Assembly: GCF_000420385.1 (NCBI RefSeq)
Contig: NZ_ATUV01000001.1
Span: 558,001-622,000, forward strand
Source of the DNA: Hippea alviniae EP5-r
GTDB lineage: Bacteria > Campylobacterota_A > Desulfurellia > Desulfurellales > Hippeaceae
DNA length: 64,000 nt
Direction: 5' to 3'
Below, piece by piece: positions 13,218 to 21,683 of the stretch. Every line of letters begins with the position of its first letter. Positions within the stretch are counted from its first letter, which is position 1. The notes beneath the pieces are model-generated. The model was not told where the DNA came from. It saw only the letters and a program-made list of their open reading frames with translations, and made no database searches. Position numbers and translations under genes: made by a program.

Positions 13218-14246
13218 ATGGGCGAGAAGGAGAAGCAAGAAAGATTCGAAAAATTAGACGGGGCTCATCTTTTATGGGCAAGCACAATGGGTGCAACTTT
13301 CGATTTAGGTATTATGAGTAAAGCTATGTTAATACCATCGATGAAAACCGCAGCTCAAAGGCTTGCTCGCTACCAGATGCAGAAGGGAACTTTCCCTTTT
13401 ATAGATGGAAAAGAATTGAACACGGAACTTTATAAGGAAATTTTAGATAATCTAAATGATTTTATGTTTTTTGCTAATGGGTATGAAGTTGAAGGTGATG
13501 ATAAGAGTATAACAATAAAAATCCACAAAGATAGATGTATGTATTGTCCAACCGGTGTCGGAGGTGCTTTGCTTGGGACAACTATCTGTCCTTACCCGCA
13601 GCTGTTTAGCGTGTATTTAGACATGATAATAAAAAACGGCTTTTATTATAAGTCTGTTGATATGGTTAAACAAGAAGATGGTTCATATATGAGAAGGGAA
13701 GGAGAATGGGATATTATAGAGTTTAATCTGAACCATGATGAGAATTTTGAGAATATAGTTAACATACTATTTGAAGCTGTAAAAAGGGTTCAGGATACAT
13801 TTGAAAAGGCGATAAGTGATGGTGTTATAACAGAAGAAGATTTGTGGGATAGAAACTATGTTCCTATAGAAAACACGAATCCACAAAAATACAATACAAA
13901 ATTTACAGATTTTGCCAAAGAGTATATTCAACCAATAGAAGATGAAATTCTCAAGAAACATAAAAAGTTTGCTTTTGCTATCATAGTTGATGACAATGGT
14001 TATGCACCTGCACACAACTCAATTTATGATAAACCTTTAACTGGCGATTATAAAAAAGATTTGATAGGCAATCGTTCAAAGAGAATATTCAATGACTTTA
14101 CGGGTATTTCTGCTGCTAAAAATACAAGAAAGTATCTTCTTCAATCCTATCCAAGAGATGTTGGTGTTTTAATGTTTGACATTTCGTCCGAAATAAAATT
14201 GAGGGATAAGCATTGGGGAGCCTTTAGAATAGGCTTTAAGATTTAA
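13218..14246 (+). CDS. Soluble sensor-like protein with Cys-x2-Cys motif and chemoreceptor-type C-terminal domain
   Basis: A 342-residue cytoplasmic protein whose function I do not recognise. I start at the ATG at 13218, 7 nt after AAGGAGG; an upstream TTG would lengthen it without support. Residues 1-200 form an unfamiliar domain with C107-x2-C110 and C124 in CMYCPTGVGG and TTICPYPQ. Those cysteines could hold a metal or cofactor. The last about 95 residues (DNGYAPAHNSIYDKPLTGDY, then GNRSKRIFND, then KHWGAFRIGFKI) resemble a domain I know from the ends of some methyl-accepting chemotaxis proteins, here without any signalling coil. It has no signal peptide or membrane helix. A chemoreceptor gene is divergent upstream and a Roadblock gene follows 64 nt downstream. 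Confidence 0.6.
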   Translation: MGEKEKQERFEKLDGAHLLWASTMGATFDLGIMSKAMLIPSMKTAAQRLARYQMQKGTFPFIDGKELNTELYKEILDNLNDFMFFANGYEVEGDDKSITIKIHKDRCMYCPTGVGGALLGTTICPYPQLFSVYLDMIIKNGFYYKSVDMVKQEDGSYMRREGEWDIIEFNLNHDENFENIVNILFEAVKRVQDTFEKAISDGVITEEDLWDRNYVPIENTNPQKYNTKFTDFAKEYIQPIEDEILKKHKKFAFAIIVDDNGYAPAHNSIYDKPLTGDYKKDLIGNRSKRIFNDFTGISAAKNTRKYLLQSYPRDVGVLMFDISSEIKLRDKHWGAFRIGFKI

Positions 14247-14310
14247 CTTGATTAAAGAGCTTTTTTATGTATTTTTAATAAAAGCAATTTGTTTAGGGAG
14301 GTATATCTAA

Positions 14311-14673
14311 ATGAAAGAGGAACTTATAAACAGAACGCTTCAAGAGCTTGTTAATTCATCTCAGAATATAGAAGGAGCTGCTTTGGTTACAGCTGATGGT
14401 TTAATGATAAGTAGTTATTTACCGTCTGATATGGACGAGGATAGAGTTTCAGCTATGAGTGCAGCTTTGTTATCTTTATCTGAAAGGGCCGTTGAAGAAC
14501 TTGAAAAAGGCATCCCGCAACAGGTTACAATTAAAGGTGACAAAGGTTATATTGTAATAACATCCGCAGGCGAAGAAGCTGTTTTGATGGTTATTACAAA
14601 CGACAAAGTAAAACTTGGTCTTCTTTATATGGAAATTAAAGGAGCTGCGGAAAAAATACAAAAAGCTTTTTAA
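14311..14673 (+). CDS. Roadblock/LC7 domain protein (MglB-like)
   Basis: A 120-residue single-domain protein. The fold signature is clear: N-terminal helix, then NIEGAALVTADGLMISSYLP, a long helix with SAALLSLSERAVEELEKG, and the strands QVTIKGDKGYIVIT and EEAVLMVITND. Such proteins form homodimers that act on Ras-like GTPases, as MglB does on MglA in gliding and polarity control (family knowledge). No MglA-type GTPase gene is in the window. GGGAGG precedes the ATG. Nine bases separate it from the EamA transporter gene, so it leads the transporter operon. Confidence 0.87.
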   Translation: MKEELINRTLQELVNSSQNIEGAALVTADGLMISSYLPSDMDEDRVSAMSAALLSLSERAVEELEKGIPQQVTIKGDKGYIVITSAGEEAVLMVITNDKVKLGLLYMEIKGAAEKIQKAF

Positions 14674-14682
14674 TTTAGTTGA

Positions 14683-15588
14683 ATGAAAAATTTTTATACC
14701 TATTTATTATTGGTTTTAGCTTGCGTATTTTGGGGTGTTGGTTTTCCCATAGCGAAGGTTGGGATAACCTATATACACCCCTTTGTTTTTGCCTTTATTA
14801 GATTTTTTGCTGTTGGTATTCTATTTGTTATTGTGTTTAGGTTATCAGTTTTTAATCTCATACTCAAACTAAAAAGCAATTTTACCTATATTTTTCTAAT
14901 GGCTTTGAGTGGAATTTTTCTATACGGTGTTTTCTTTCTGTTTGCACTTAAATTTGCCAAAGCTTCAGATGTATCTTTGATAAGCGGAGCAAACCCTATC
15001 ATAACGGCAGTGATAGCTTGGATTTTACTTAAAGAAAATTTATCGTTTTTCAGTAAAATTGGTGTTGCCTTATCTTTTTTGGGGATAGTATTCATCGTGT
15101 CGAAAGGTAATTTTGGGATATTGTATAATTTCCAATTTAATTTAGGTGACCTTTTTATGCTTGTAGCAACGACAATGTGGGCTTTTTACTCTGTCATTTC
15201 TAAAAAGGCTTTAAAAAGGATTGATGTGTTTGAAGCTGTTTGTTTGACAGCATTTCTTGGAGCTTTGATGTTTTTTCTACCAGCAATTGTGTTTGGGAAC
15301 ATTAGAAATATAGGCAATTATCCGTTGAAAGCGTGGTTAAGTCTTTCTTATATGGTTGTATTTTCCACTATTTTTGCTTTCAGTGCTTGGTATAAAGGAA
15401 TAGAAAAGATTGGAGCATCCCGTTCGAGCGTATTTGTTAATCTTGTGCCTGTTTTTGGTGTTATAACATCTGTTGTTTTGCTCAAAGAGAGATTTTGTTT
15501 GTATGAGCTTATAGGTGGCTTTCTTGTTATTGCGGGAGTTGTTTTAACAAACACCCGGGATTTAAAAAGTGTTAGAATTAAAAGTTAA
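14683..15588 (+). CDS. EamA/DMT-family transporter
   Basis: A 301-residue inner-membrane protein with ten predicted helices and two EamA repeats (about 1-140 and 150-290). Typical segments are CVFWGVGFPIAKVGI at the start and GLTYLA-type turns replaced by SGANPIITAVIAW and RSSVFVNLVPVFGVI at the repeat ends. The family exports or imports metabolites such as amino acids or nucleotide sugars. The substrate is not predictable. The 3' end overlaps mlaE by 20 nt. Confidence 0.9.
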   Translation: MKNFYTYLLLVLACVFWGVGFPIAKVGITYIHPFVFAFIRFFAVGILFVIVFRLSVFNLILKLKSNFTYIFLMALSGIFLYGVFFLFALKFAKASDVSLISGANPIITAVIAWILLKENLSFFSKIGVALSFLGIVFIVSKGNFGILYNFQFNLGDLFMLVATTMWAFYSVISKKALKRIDVFEAVCLTAFLGALMFFLPAIVFGNIRNIGNYPLKAWLSLSYMVVFSTIFAFSAWYKGIEKIGASRSSVFVNLVPVFGVITSVVLLKERFCLYELIGGFLVIAGVVLTNTRDLKSVRIKS

Positions 15589-16633
15589 AAACAGAACGCT
15601 TTTCTTAAAAGGCGTAGCCACATACCAGACTCTAAAAGGATTTATTTCTGAATTTTCAAAGTATAAGAAAAGCGTAGATGTCATAAACACGAAAGAATTA
15701 AAAGAGATTGATACACTGTTTTTAGGTTACCTTGTCAAGTTGGGTAAAAATTTAGAACTTACTTTGAATCAGGAAAAACTCAAAAATATCGTTGAGGCAA
15801 ATTGGAAAACAGAAGAAAAGAAAAAGGCCTCTATCAACATAGGTTTTATAGAATCCGTAGGTAAAGGGACAATAGATAGACTAAAAGAGTTTTATTTGTT
15901 TTTAGGTTTTGTTGGCGAGGTTTTTTTAAATAGTGTGAAGATACTTTTAAATCCTAAAAGGATAAGGATTAAATCCATTCTTCATGATGTAGAGATTATG
16001 GGATTTAAAGCTGTTCCTATCCTTGCAACCATATCCTTTCTGGTTGGTGCCGTTATAGCTTATCACGGTTCTATAAAATTAAAGCAGTTTGGTGCAAATA
16101 TTTTTGTTGTTGATTTGGTTAGTATTTCGGTTTTAAGAGAATTAGGTCCTTTGCTTGTTGCAATTCTTATGGCTGGCAGGTCTGCAAGCTCTTATACCGC
16201 CCAAATAGGCATAATGAAAGTAACAGAAGAAATCGATGTTATAAAAACAATGGGTATAGACCCTTTAGATGTGCTTGTTTTTCCAAAGATTGTCTCTATG
16301 TTTATAGTTTTTCCGCTACTTATTGTGTTGTCAGATGTTATGGGTGTTTTTGGCGGTGCAGTTGTTGGAAAATTAGCTCTTGATGTTACATTCTCAGATT
16401 TTTTGCTTAGGCTTCACCATGCCATTGGTATAAAAACATTCCTTGCAGGCGTATTGAAAGCGCCAGCTTTTGCGTTTTTGGTTGCAACTATAGGTTCATT
16501 TAAAGGGTTTAGGACTCAGAAGAATGTGGAGAGTATAGGAAAAAGTGTTACTATAAGCGTTGTAGATTCAATATTTGCCGTTATAATAGCAGATGCTATA
16601 TTCTCGGTGTTATTTAGGTTGGCTGGAGTATGA
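15569..16633 (+). CDS. mlaE: MlaE-family lipid ABC permease with fused N-terminal STAS-like domain
   Basis: A 354-residue permease of an MCE-type lipid transporter that moves phospholipid between inner and outer membrane. Residues 1 to about 95 look like a STAS domain (LELKVKNRTLFLKG, then IDTLFLGYLVKL). That corresponds to the separate MlaB protein of E. coli. The remainder is the MlaE core with five to six helices and the coupling signature RELGPLLVAILMAGRSAS followed by EIDVIKTMGIDP. The start is a GTG at 15569, inside the end of the EamA gene; no better start is available. It overlaps mlaF by 4 nt. Confidence 0.92.
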   Translation: MLELKVKNRTLFLKGVATYQTLKGFISEFSKYKKSVDVINTKELKEIDTLFLGYLVKLGKNLELTLNQEKLKNIVEANWKTEEKKKASINIGFIESVGKGTIDRLKEFYLFLGFVGEVFLNSVKILLNPKRIRIKSILHDVEIMGFKAVPILATISFLVGAVIAYHGSIKLKQFGANIFVVDLVSISVLRELGPLLVAILMAGRSASSYTAQIGIMKVTEEIDVIKTMGIDPLDVLVFPKIVSMFIVFPLLIVLSDVMGVFGGAVVGKLALDVTFSDFLLRLHHAIGIKTFLAGVLKAPAFAFLVATIGSFKGFRTQKNVESIGKSVTISVVDSIFAVIIADAIFSVLFRLAGV

Positions 16634-17388
16634 GTATTATAAAAGTTAGAGACCTTAGAGTTAAATTTGGAGATAGGGTCGTTTTAAAAGGAATAGATAT
16701 AACAGTGGATAAGGGTGATATATATGCGATACTGGGAAAGAGCGGTTCTGGTAAAACAACGCTTTTACGCTCTATCCTTATGCTTGAAAAATTCTCGGGC
16801 ACTATAGAGGTATTTGGAGTTAATTTGAATAGGGCAAGGGAAGAAGAAAAACAGGCTATTAGGAATAGGTACGGTGTTATGTTTCAAGCTGCTTCTTTAT
16901 TCACATCCCTTACTGTCGGTGAGAATATTTTGGCGTCAATTAGGGAAAGAGTAAAGTTATCCAAAAATCTTTTAGATGAGTTTGTGAGTTTTAAGTTAAG
17001 ACTTGTTGGTCTTGAGAGTTGGGTTTCCAATCTGTATCCATATGAACTTTCTGGCGGTATGAGGAAAAAAGCCGCATTGGCAAGAGCTTTAGCTCTTGAC
17101 CCAGAGATAATATTTCTTGACGAGCCAACAAGTGGACTTGACCCTGTTAGTGCAGATGATTTTGATAATACCATTAGAAAGTTGAATGAACTGTTGGGTA
17201 TAACTGTTGTTATGATTACTCATGACTTGGATAGTCTGTTTAACATAGCAAAAAGGGCATGTGTGATAAGAGAGGGTAAAGTATTGGCAGAAGGTAAACC
17301 ATCTGATATTATGGACATTGAAGATGATTGGTTAAAAAAGATGTTTAATGGATTAAGAGGAAGGAAATATCAATGGAGTCAAAGGTAA
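16630..17388 (+). CDS. mlaF: MlaF-family ABC transporter ATPase
   Basis: The 252-residue ATPase of the Mla lipid transporter. Walker A GKSGSGKTT is at residues 36-44, the Q-loop is at VMFQAASLF, the signature is LSGGMRKKAALARAL, Walker B is IIFLDEPTSGLDP and the switch His is in MITHDLDS. LSGGM in place of LSGGQ is usual for this subfamily. The ATG overlaps the mlaE stop and the gene overlaps mlaD by 16 nt, as in a tightly coupled complex. Confidence 0.95.
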   Translation: MSIIKVRDLRVKFGDRVVLKGIDITVDKGDIYAILGKSGSGKTTLLRSILMLEKFSGTIEVFGVNLNRAREEEKQAIRNRYGVMFQAASLFTSLTVGENILASIRERVKLSKNLLDEFVSFKLRLVGLESWVSNLYPYELSGGMRKKAALARALALDPEIIFLDEPTSGLDPVSADDFDNTIRKLNELLGITVVMITHDLDSLFNIAKRACVIREGKVLAEGKPSDIMDIEDDWLKKMFNGLRGRKYQWSQR

Positions 17389-18221
17389 ATTATGTTGCTG
17401 TAGGTTTTTTCGTTATACTTTTTAGTGTTGTTGGTATGGGTATGATTGTATGGATTATAGGTGGTAGTGGTACATCAAGGAGTTATAAAAAGTATGTAGT
17501 ATGTACCAATCTAAATGTTAACGGTCTTCATACGGATTCACCCGTGAAGTATAAAGGTTTAACTGTTGGAAAGGTTGTTGGGGTTAGAATATCAAAGAAA
17601 AACCCTGACTACTTGCTTATATATGCACTTATTAGAAAGGATTTGCGTATAGATAGCCATATAGTTGCCCAAATATCATCAAACGGTCTTACGGGTATAT
17701 CATACATAGACTTGATGGATAGGAATAAGTCTTATGCGTGTCCTAAAAACTTGGGCTTAAAGTATCAGTGTATACCCGCTGTTGAATCCAGCTTAAAGGA
17801 TATCATGAATAAACTACCAAGGACTGTAGATAAAATTAATGCTATCGTGTCCAAGATAAATTCTATGCTTGATAACAATACCCAAAACAACTTTAAAAAA
17901 TTAATGAAAAATCTCGCAAATGTGTCAGAAAAGTTGAATGTTAGTGCAGACAAGTTTAACAAATTCCTTGACAATGCAAATGAATTTACATCCAAAGCCA
18001 AAGATGATGCAGTTGTGATTTCTAAAACAGTTTCGCATCTTGATAATCTAATAAAACAACTTAGCAGTAGTTTAAAAAAGCTTGACCAAACAACATTAAA
18101 AGAGAGCTATGACACTATAAAGGAGATAAATTCAACAACTGTTGAGTTAAAGCAATTAATTATAGAGATACGCAAAAACCCTGCCCTTATAATAAAAGGC
18201 AGAAAGGAAAATGTAAAATGA
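17373..18221 (+). CDS. mlaD: MlaD-family MCE-domain periplasmic lipid carrier
   Basis: A 282-residue protein with an N-terminal membrane anchor (about 7-29), an MCE domain (about 38-120) with KYKGLTVGKVVGVRIS and NGLTGISYIDL, and a long C-terminal helical region (about 140-270) rich in Lys, Asn and Ser. MCE proteins form a hexameric ring that carries phospholipid across the periplasm. The extended helix resembles longer tunnel-forming MCE proteins more than short E. coli MlaD. It overlaps the lipoprotein gene by 4 nt. Confidence 0.92.
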   Translation: MESKVNYVAVGFFVILFSVVGMGMIVWIIGGSGTSRSYKKYVVCTNLNVNGLHTDSPVKYKGLTVGKVVGVRISKKNPDYLLIYALIRKDLRIDSHIVAQISSNGLTGISYIDLMDRNKSYACPKNLGLKYQCIPAVESSLKDIMNKLPRTVDKINAIVSKINSMLDNNTQNNFKKLMKNLANVSEKLNVSADKFNKFLDNANEFTSKAKDDAVVISKTVSHLDNLIKQLSSSLKKLDQTTLKESYDTIKEINSTTVELKQLIIEIRKNPALIIKGRKENVK

Positions 18222-18784
18222 AGAAAAAAATATTGGCTGTTTCTGTTTTGCTACTTTATGGTTGCAGTTTGAAACCATATCCTGCTCTCAAGCAGTTTGG
18301 TATAAATGAGAACATTAAGCAACAAAAAGTAATAACGAAAGATATTAAAATAAGGATTTCATCTATTGCTTGCCCTGAAGTATTTAGAGATTTATCTATA
18401 TATAAAGTTAGAGATAGAACAGTTTATATGCCGTTTCCTAATGTTTCGTGGGTTGATTCTGAGTGCTCCATGTTTGAAAATGCGTTAAAAAAAGCACTTC
18501 TTAAAGCGGGTTTTGATGTTGTCGATTACGGAGTTTCAAGATACGAGATTCTTTTCTCCTTGGAAAGGTTTAATGAAAACGAAGATAGTAAGACAGTTTC
18601 AGTCTGCTCTGATTTTTGGCTTAAGGATGAAAAAAACGATTCAACGCTTCTAAATTTTAAGGTCTGCAAAGAAAAAAAGTTAAAAAAACCTTCCATTTAT
18701 GCTGTTGTGAATGGTTTGAATGAGCTTACCCGTTCTACTATTAAGGATTCTATAGCAAAGCTTATCTTATACTTTAAAAGATAA
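18218..18784 (+). CDS. ABC-transport auxiliary outer-membrane lipoprotein (PqiC/YmbA-like)
   Basis: A 188-residue lipoprotein. The signal peptide ends in the lipobox LYGC, giving lipid-modified Cys16. The body (KIRISSIACPEVFRDLSIYKV then YMPFPNVSWVDSECSMFENAL and ALLKAGFDVVDYG) follows the ABC_trans_aux pattern of PqiC-type proteins, which sit in the outer membrane and partner MCE systems. Its place as the last gene, overlapping mlaD by 4 nt, supports a role as the outer-membrane receptor of this lipid pathway. The similarity is moderate. Confidence 0.78.
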   Translation: MKKKILAVSVLLLYGCSLKPYPALKQFGINENIKQQKVITKDIKIRISSIACPEVFRDLSIYKVRDRTVYMPFPNVSWVDSECSMFENALKKALLKAGFDVVDYGVSRYEILFSLERFNENEDSKTVSVCSDFWLKDEKNDSTLLNFKVCKEKKLKKPSIYAVVNGLNELTRSTIKDSIAKLILYFKR

Positions 18785-18808
18785 GGAGAAGCAAAGCTTC
18801 CCCTTATC
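18780..18808 (-). terminator. Hairpin terminator between the converging Mla and mcp-2 operons
   Basis: A 13-bp stem with one mismatch (18780-18792 and 18796-18808) and an AAA loop. On the minus strand it is followed by TTTT, so it ends the chemoreceptor transcript; on the plus strand the T-tract is poor (AATTTC). The stop codon of the lipoprotein gene is inside the left arm. It may work in both directions. Confidence 0.75.
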
Positions 18809-18812
18809 AATT

Positions 18813-20486
18813 TCATACTTTGAATTTTCTTACAAGGTCTGTAAGTCTCTCTGAAGCGGTTTTAAGTTGCTCAGAGAGTGATGCAATCTGCTCTGCTACT
18901 TTTGCGTTGTCTTCAGCTGCTTGTCTTATCTCTTGGGCCTGAGCGTTTACTTCTGATACGGTTGAAGAGAGCTCTTCTGTTGCAGCAGAAGTTGAGTTAA
19001 TCTCTTCTATTGTCTTTGAAATCTGCTCAACCATAGAGTTTATATTATTCTCATCTTCTAAAGCCTTTTCTCTCTCTTTCAGTATGCCTTCTTCTGCTTC
19101 TTTTGTCATCTCTATGGACTTTTGGGCATCCTTCTGCATCTTTACAATCATCTCTCTTATCTCTTCAGTTGCCCTTTGTGTTTTTTCTGCCAACTTTCTT
19201 ACTTCATCGGCAACGACGGCAAAACCACGACCAGCTTCTCCTGCTCGTGCTGCTTCGATTGCAGCGTTTAGAGCAAGTAGGTTTGTCTGGTCTGCAATTT
19301 CGTTGATTACATTAACGATTTGGCCAATCTGTTTTGACGACTCTCCAACTTCGTTAATCTGTTGCATTGCTTTTCTTGCAAGTTCTGCATTTTTGTTCAT
19401 TCTCTTCACGCGCTCTTCTATATCTTTAAGCATTTGTTGGTTGATTTCGCTTACCGTTTCGGCTTGCATATTAATACCTTCTGTTGATTGTGCCACATTA
19501 TTTACAGCTTCTGCCATGTCGTTTACGGCTTGAGCCATCTCTTCAAGGTTTCTTGTTGTTTCTTCAACTGTCGATGCCATTTCGAGAGCAGATGATGCTG
19601 TTGTTTCTGATTTGTTCATGACATCTTCGGCGGAGCTTCTTATGTCTTTTACGAGTTGTTGTATTGTGTCAAGGAAATTGTTTAATTTATTAGCGAGATT
19701 CTCAAACTCATCTCCTGTATCTATTTTAACTCTTTTTGTTAAATCACCTTCTCCGCTCTCTAAGTCTTCAAGTTCTTTAGCCATGAGATTTATTGGTTTT
19801 ACCAATTTGTTTGCTAAAGCTGAACCTATTAGGGCAATAACAATCAATGCTGCGATGGCAACTATAATAGAGACGATAATTGAGCTCAGCATTTCTTTCT
19901 CTATTTTCTTTTTGTAGGCTAAAGCTTCTTTTTGAACATCATCTAAATATACTCCGCTTCCTATAATCCAATTTAATTTTGGAATTGTTTTTATGTAGGA
20001 GATTTTAGGTGCCACACCTCCGCCTGGTTTAACCCACCAGTAATACACAAATCCGTTACCTTTTGTTTTTGAAATTTGAATCATTTTTTGAAATAGGTAT
20101 TCTCCTTTTTTATCTTTTACATTTATGACATTTTTACCATTTAGCTGTGGTTTTGGTGGGTCCAATATCATTGTGCCGTTTTGGTCAATCACAAAGAAAT
20201 AATTTCCATTATCGTATCTTATTTTGCTTAAATCCTGAATAATTTCTTGCTTCACAACATCTATTGGTTTGTTCTCTTTTAGTATACAAGCGATGTATTT
20301 TGATGAGACTTCCTCAACAAGTGTTTTTACTTTGTGTTTTTTTAATCTTAGGAGTAAGTCATAAGTGTTTTGATATCTTACATTTATTTGTTTGATGTTC
20401 CACCATACAGCGTAAATACCGAATATAAGAAGAAATATTAGTACAGAACCAATGCCGTATGCTATCAGTTTTCCTTTGAACTTCAT
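18813..20486 (-). CDS. Methyl-accepting chemotaxis protein with sCache_2 domain
   Basis: A 557-residue chemoreceptor. It has an N-terminal helix (about 10-30), a periplasmic single-Cache domain with [19 protein letters not shown] and a YYWWVKPGG segment typical of sCache_2, a second helix (about 200-222), a HAMP domain ([19 protein letters not shown]) and the methylation and signalling coil with the conserved hairpin tip. I choose the ATG at 20484-20486, which AGAGGTG precedes, over a GTG at 20495. It begins 12 nt after the cyuA stop. No pentapeptide tail. The ligand is unknown; sCache_2 domains often bind small carboxylic acids. Confidence 0.94.
   Translation of the reverse strand: MKFKGKLIAYGIGSVLIFLLIFGIYAVWWNIKQINVRYQNTYDLLLRLKKHKVKTLVEEVSSKYIACILKENKPIDVVKQEIIQDLSKIRYDNGNYFFVIDQNGTMILDPPKPQLNGKNVINVKDKKGEYLFQKMIQISKTKGNGFVYYWWVKPGGGVAPKISYIKTIPKLNWIIGSGVYLDDVQKEALAYKKKIEKEMLSSIIVSIIVAIAALIVIALIGSALANKLVKPINLMAKELEDLESGEGDLTKRVKIDTGDEFENLANKLNNFLDTIQQLVKDIRSSAEDVMNKSETTASSALEMASTVEETTRNLEEMAQAVNDMAEAVNNVAQSTEGINMQAETVSEINQQMLKDIEERVKRMNKNAELARKAMQQINEVGESSKQIGQIVNVINEIADQTNLLALNAAIEAARAGEAGRGFAVVADEVRKLAEKTQRATEEIREMIVKMQKDAQKSIEMTKEAEEGILKEREKALEDENNINSMVEQISKTIEEINSTSAATEELSSTVSEVNAQAQEIRQAAEDNAKVAEQIASLSEQLKTASERLTDLVRKFKV
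19216..19265. repeat. Second copy of the 50-bp block shared by the two chemoreceptor genes
   Basis: Identical to 11412-11461 and in the same coding position. See the note there. Confidence 0.85.
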
Positions 20487-20498
20487 TTTAGTCACCTC

Positions 20499-21683
20499 TT
20501 AATTTTTGTTTGATAGTATTTCTATTGTTTCCCTGTCAAATAGTTTAAAATATGGGTCGTATTTAAATAAGTTATTTATGGTTTCGTAGAAATTTCTACC
20601 CAAAAATCCGTCTTTTTCTGACTGTACTATACCTTCTTCTGCTAACTCTATGCTTTTAAGAGCCATATCTTCTGCCAACAAAGCCTTTGAAGAGCAGCCC
20701 TTTTTTGCACCATCGCAAAATACACCCGCAACACCCTGAATGTAGTTTTTAAACGCATCAAAAAACAGACCCATCTTGCCTTTAAGATACAGTATGCCAC
20801 CTATTATTCCAACGCCGGCTGCATGAACAACACCACATTCTGATGAAACAAACCCAAATTTCGATGTTACGATTGATGTTATAAAACAGGATAAAAGAGA
20901 AGCCTTTTGAATCTCTTTTTCTTCTTTTTTTAGGCTTCTTCCAAAACTTACCACAGGTATAATGGCTGTTAAACCTTTGTTTCCGCTTCCCGCACAGCTT
21001 GCAACTTCTATGCTATCACCTCCCATTCTGGCATAAACTGCGCCGAATAGCCTATTGTTGCTTGAGTATTTTTTTGCGTATTCGGCAGCTTTCATATTTA
21101 CATCAACAGCCTTTTTTATCTTTTCTTTTATCTCCTTATCTTCGTAAAGTTTGTTTACAATCTTCTCCCAATTCTTGTAATTATACAGTGCTTCTTCAAA
21201 TTCTATCTCTTCTTCAACCTTAGAAGCTTTTTTCTTTAGAATAATTTTACCATTTTTTGTTATCTGACTTATGCCTGTATGCGTCCTTCTTGTTATAACT
21301 TCGGCATACTCATTGCCTTTATTCGCTTTTGACCTTATGAACAACTGTTTTTTATCGCTTAAGCGAATATCTATCTTTATTTTAGTCTCTTTTGCTTTTT
21401 TGACAACTTCTTTTGACAATAAGGAGAATATCTCAAGCTCTTTTGATGTATCAGATATGAAATATCCAAGCAGTGCGGCCCATTTTGTTCCAGTTAAGCC
21501 TCCTGAATTTGGAATTCCTGCACCGAATGCGTTTTTAAAAGTCATTCTGTCTATCTCTATCTCAATTTTGTCTGCATCTTTGAGCTGTTCACTTAGATAT
21601 GCGCAGTTTAGTGCAATTGCTGCCGGTTCTGTGCATCCTAAGGAGAACTCTATCATCTTTAACATCTTCTCTTTTAGTTCCAT
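20499..21683 (-). CDS. cyuA: L-cysteine desulfidase family protein (UPF0597/CyuA)
   Basis: A 394-residue enzyme of the family that breaks L-cysteine into pyruvate, ammonia and sulfide with a [4Fe-4S] cluster and no PLP. The family's cysteines are visible: C17 in GCTEPAAIAL, C283 in SSECGVVH, and C323 and C330 in CDGAKKGC. The conserved GIPNSGGLTG and GSGNKGLTAIIP segments are also present. Family alternatives include serine dehydratase-like activity. It starts directly after the mbfA stop and is followed 12 nt later by a chemoreceptor, so the three are one transcript. Confidence 0.88.
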   Translation of the reverse strand: MELKEKMLKMIEFSLGCTEPAAIALNCAYLSEQLKDADKIEIEIDRMTFKNAFGAGIPNSGGLTGTKWAALLGYFISDTSKELEIFSLLSKEVVKKAKETKIKIDIRLSDKKQLFIRSKANKGNEYAEVITRRTHTGISQITKNGKIILKKKASKVEEEIEFEEALYNYKNWEKIVNKLYEDKEIKEKIKKAVDVNMKAAEYAKKYSSNNRLFGAVYARMGGDSIEVASCAGSGNKGLTAIIPVVSFGRSLKKEEKEIQKASLLSCFITSIVTSKFGFVSSECGVVHAAGVGIIGGILYLKGKMGLFFDAFKNYIQGVAGVFCDGAKKGCSSKALLAEDMALKSIELAEEGIVQSEKDGFLGRNFYETINNLFKYDPYFKLFDRETIEILSNKN

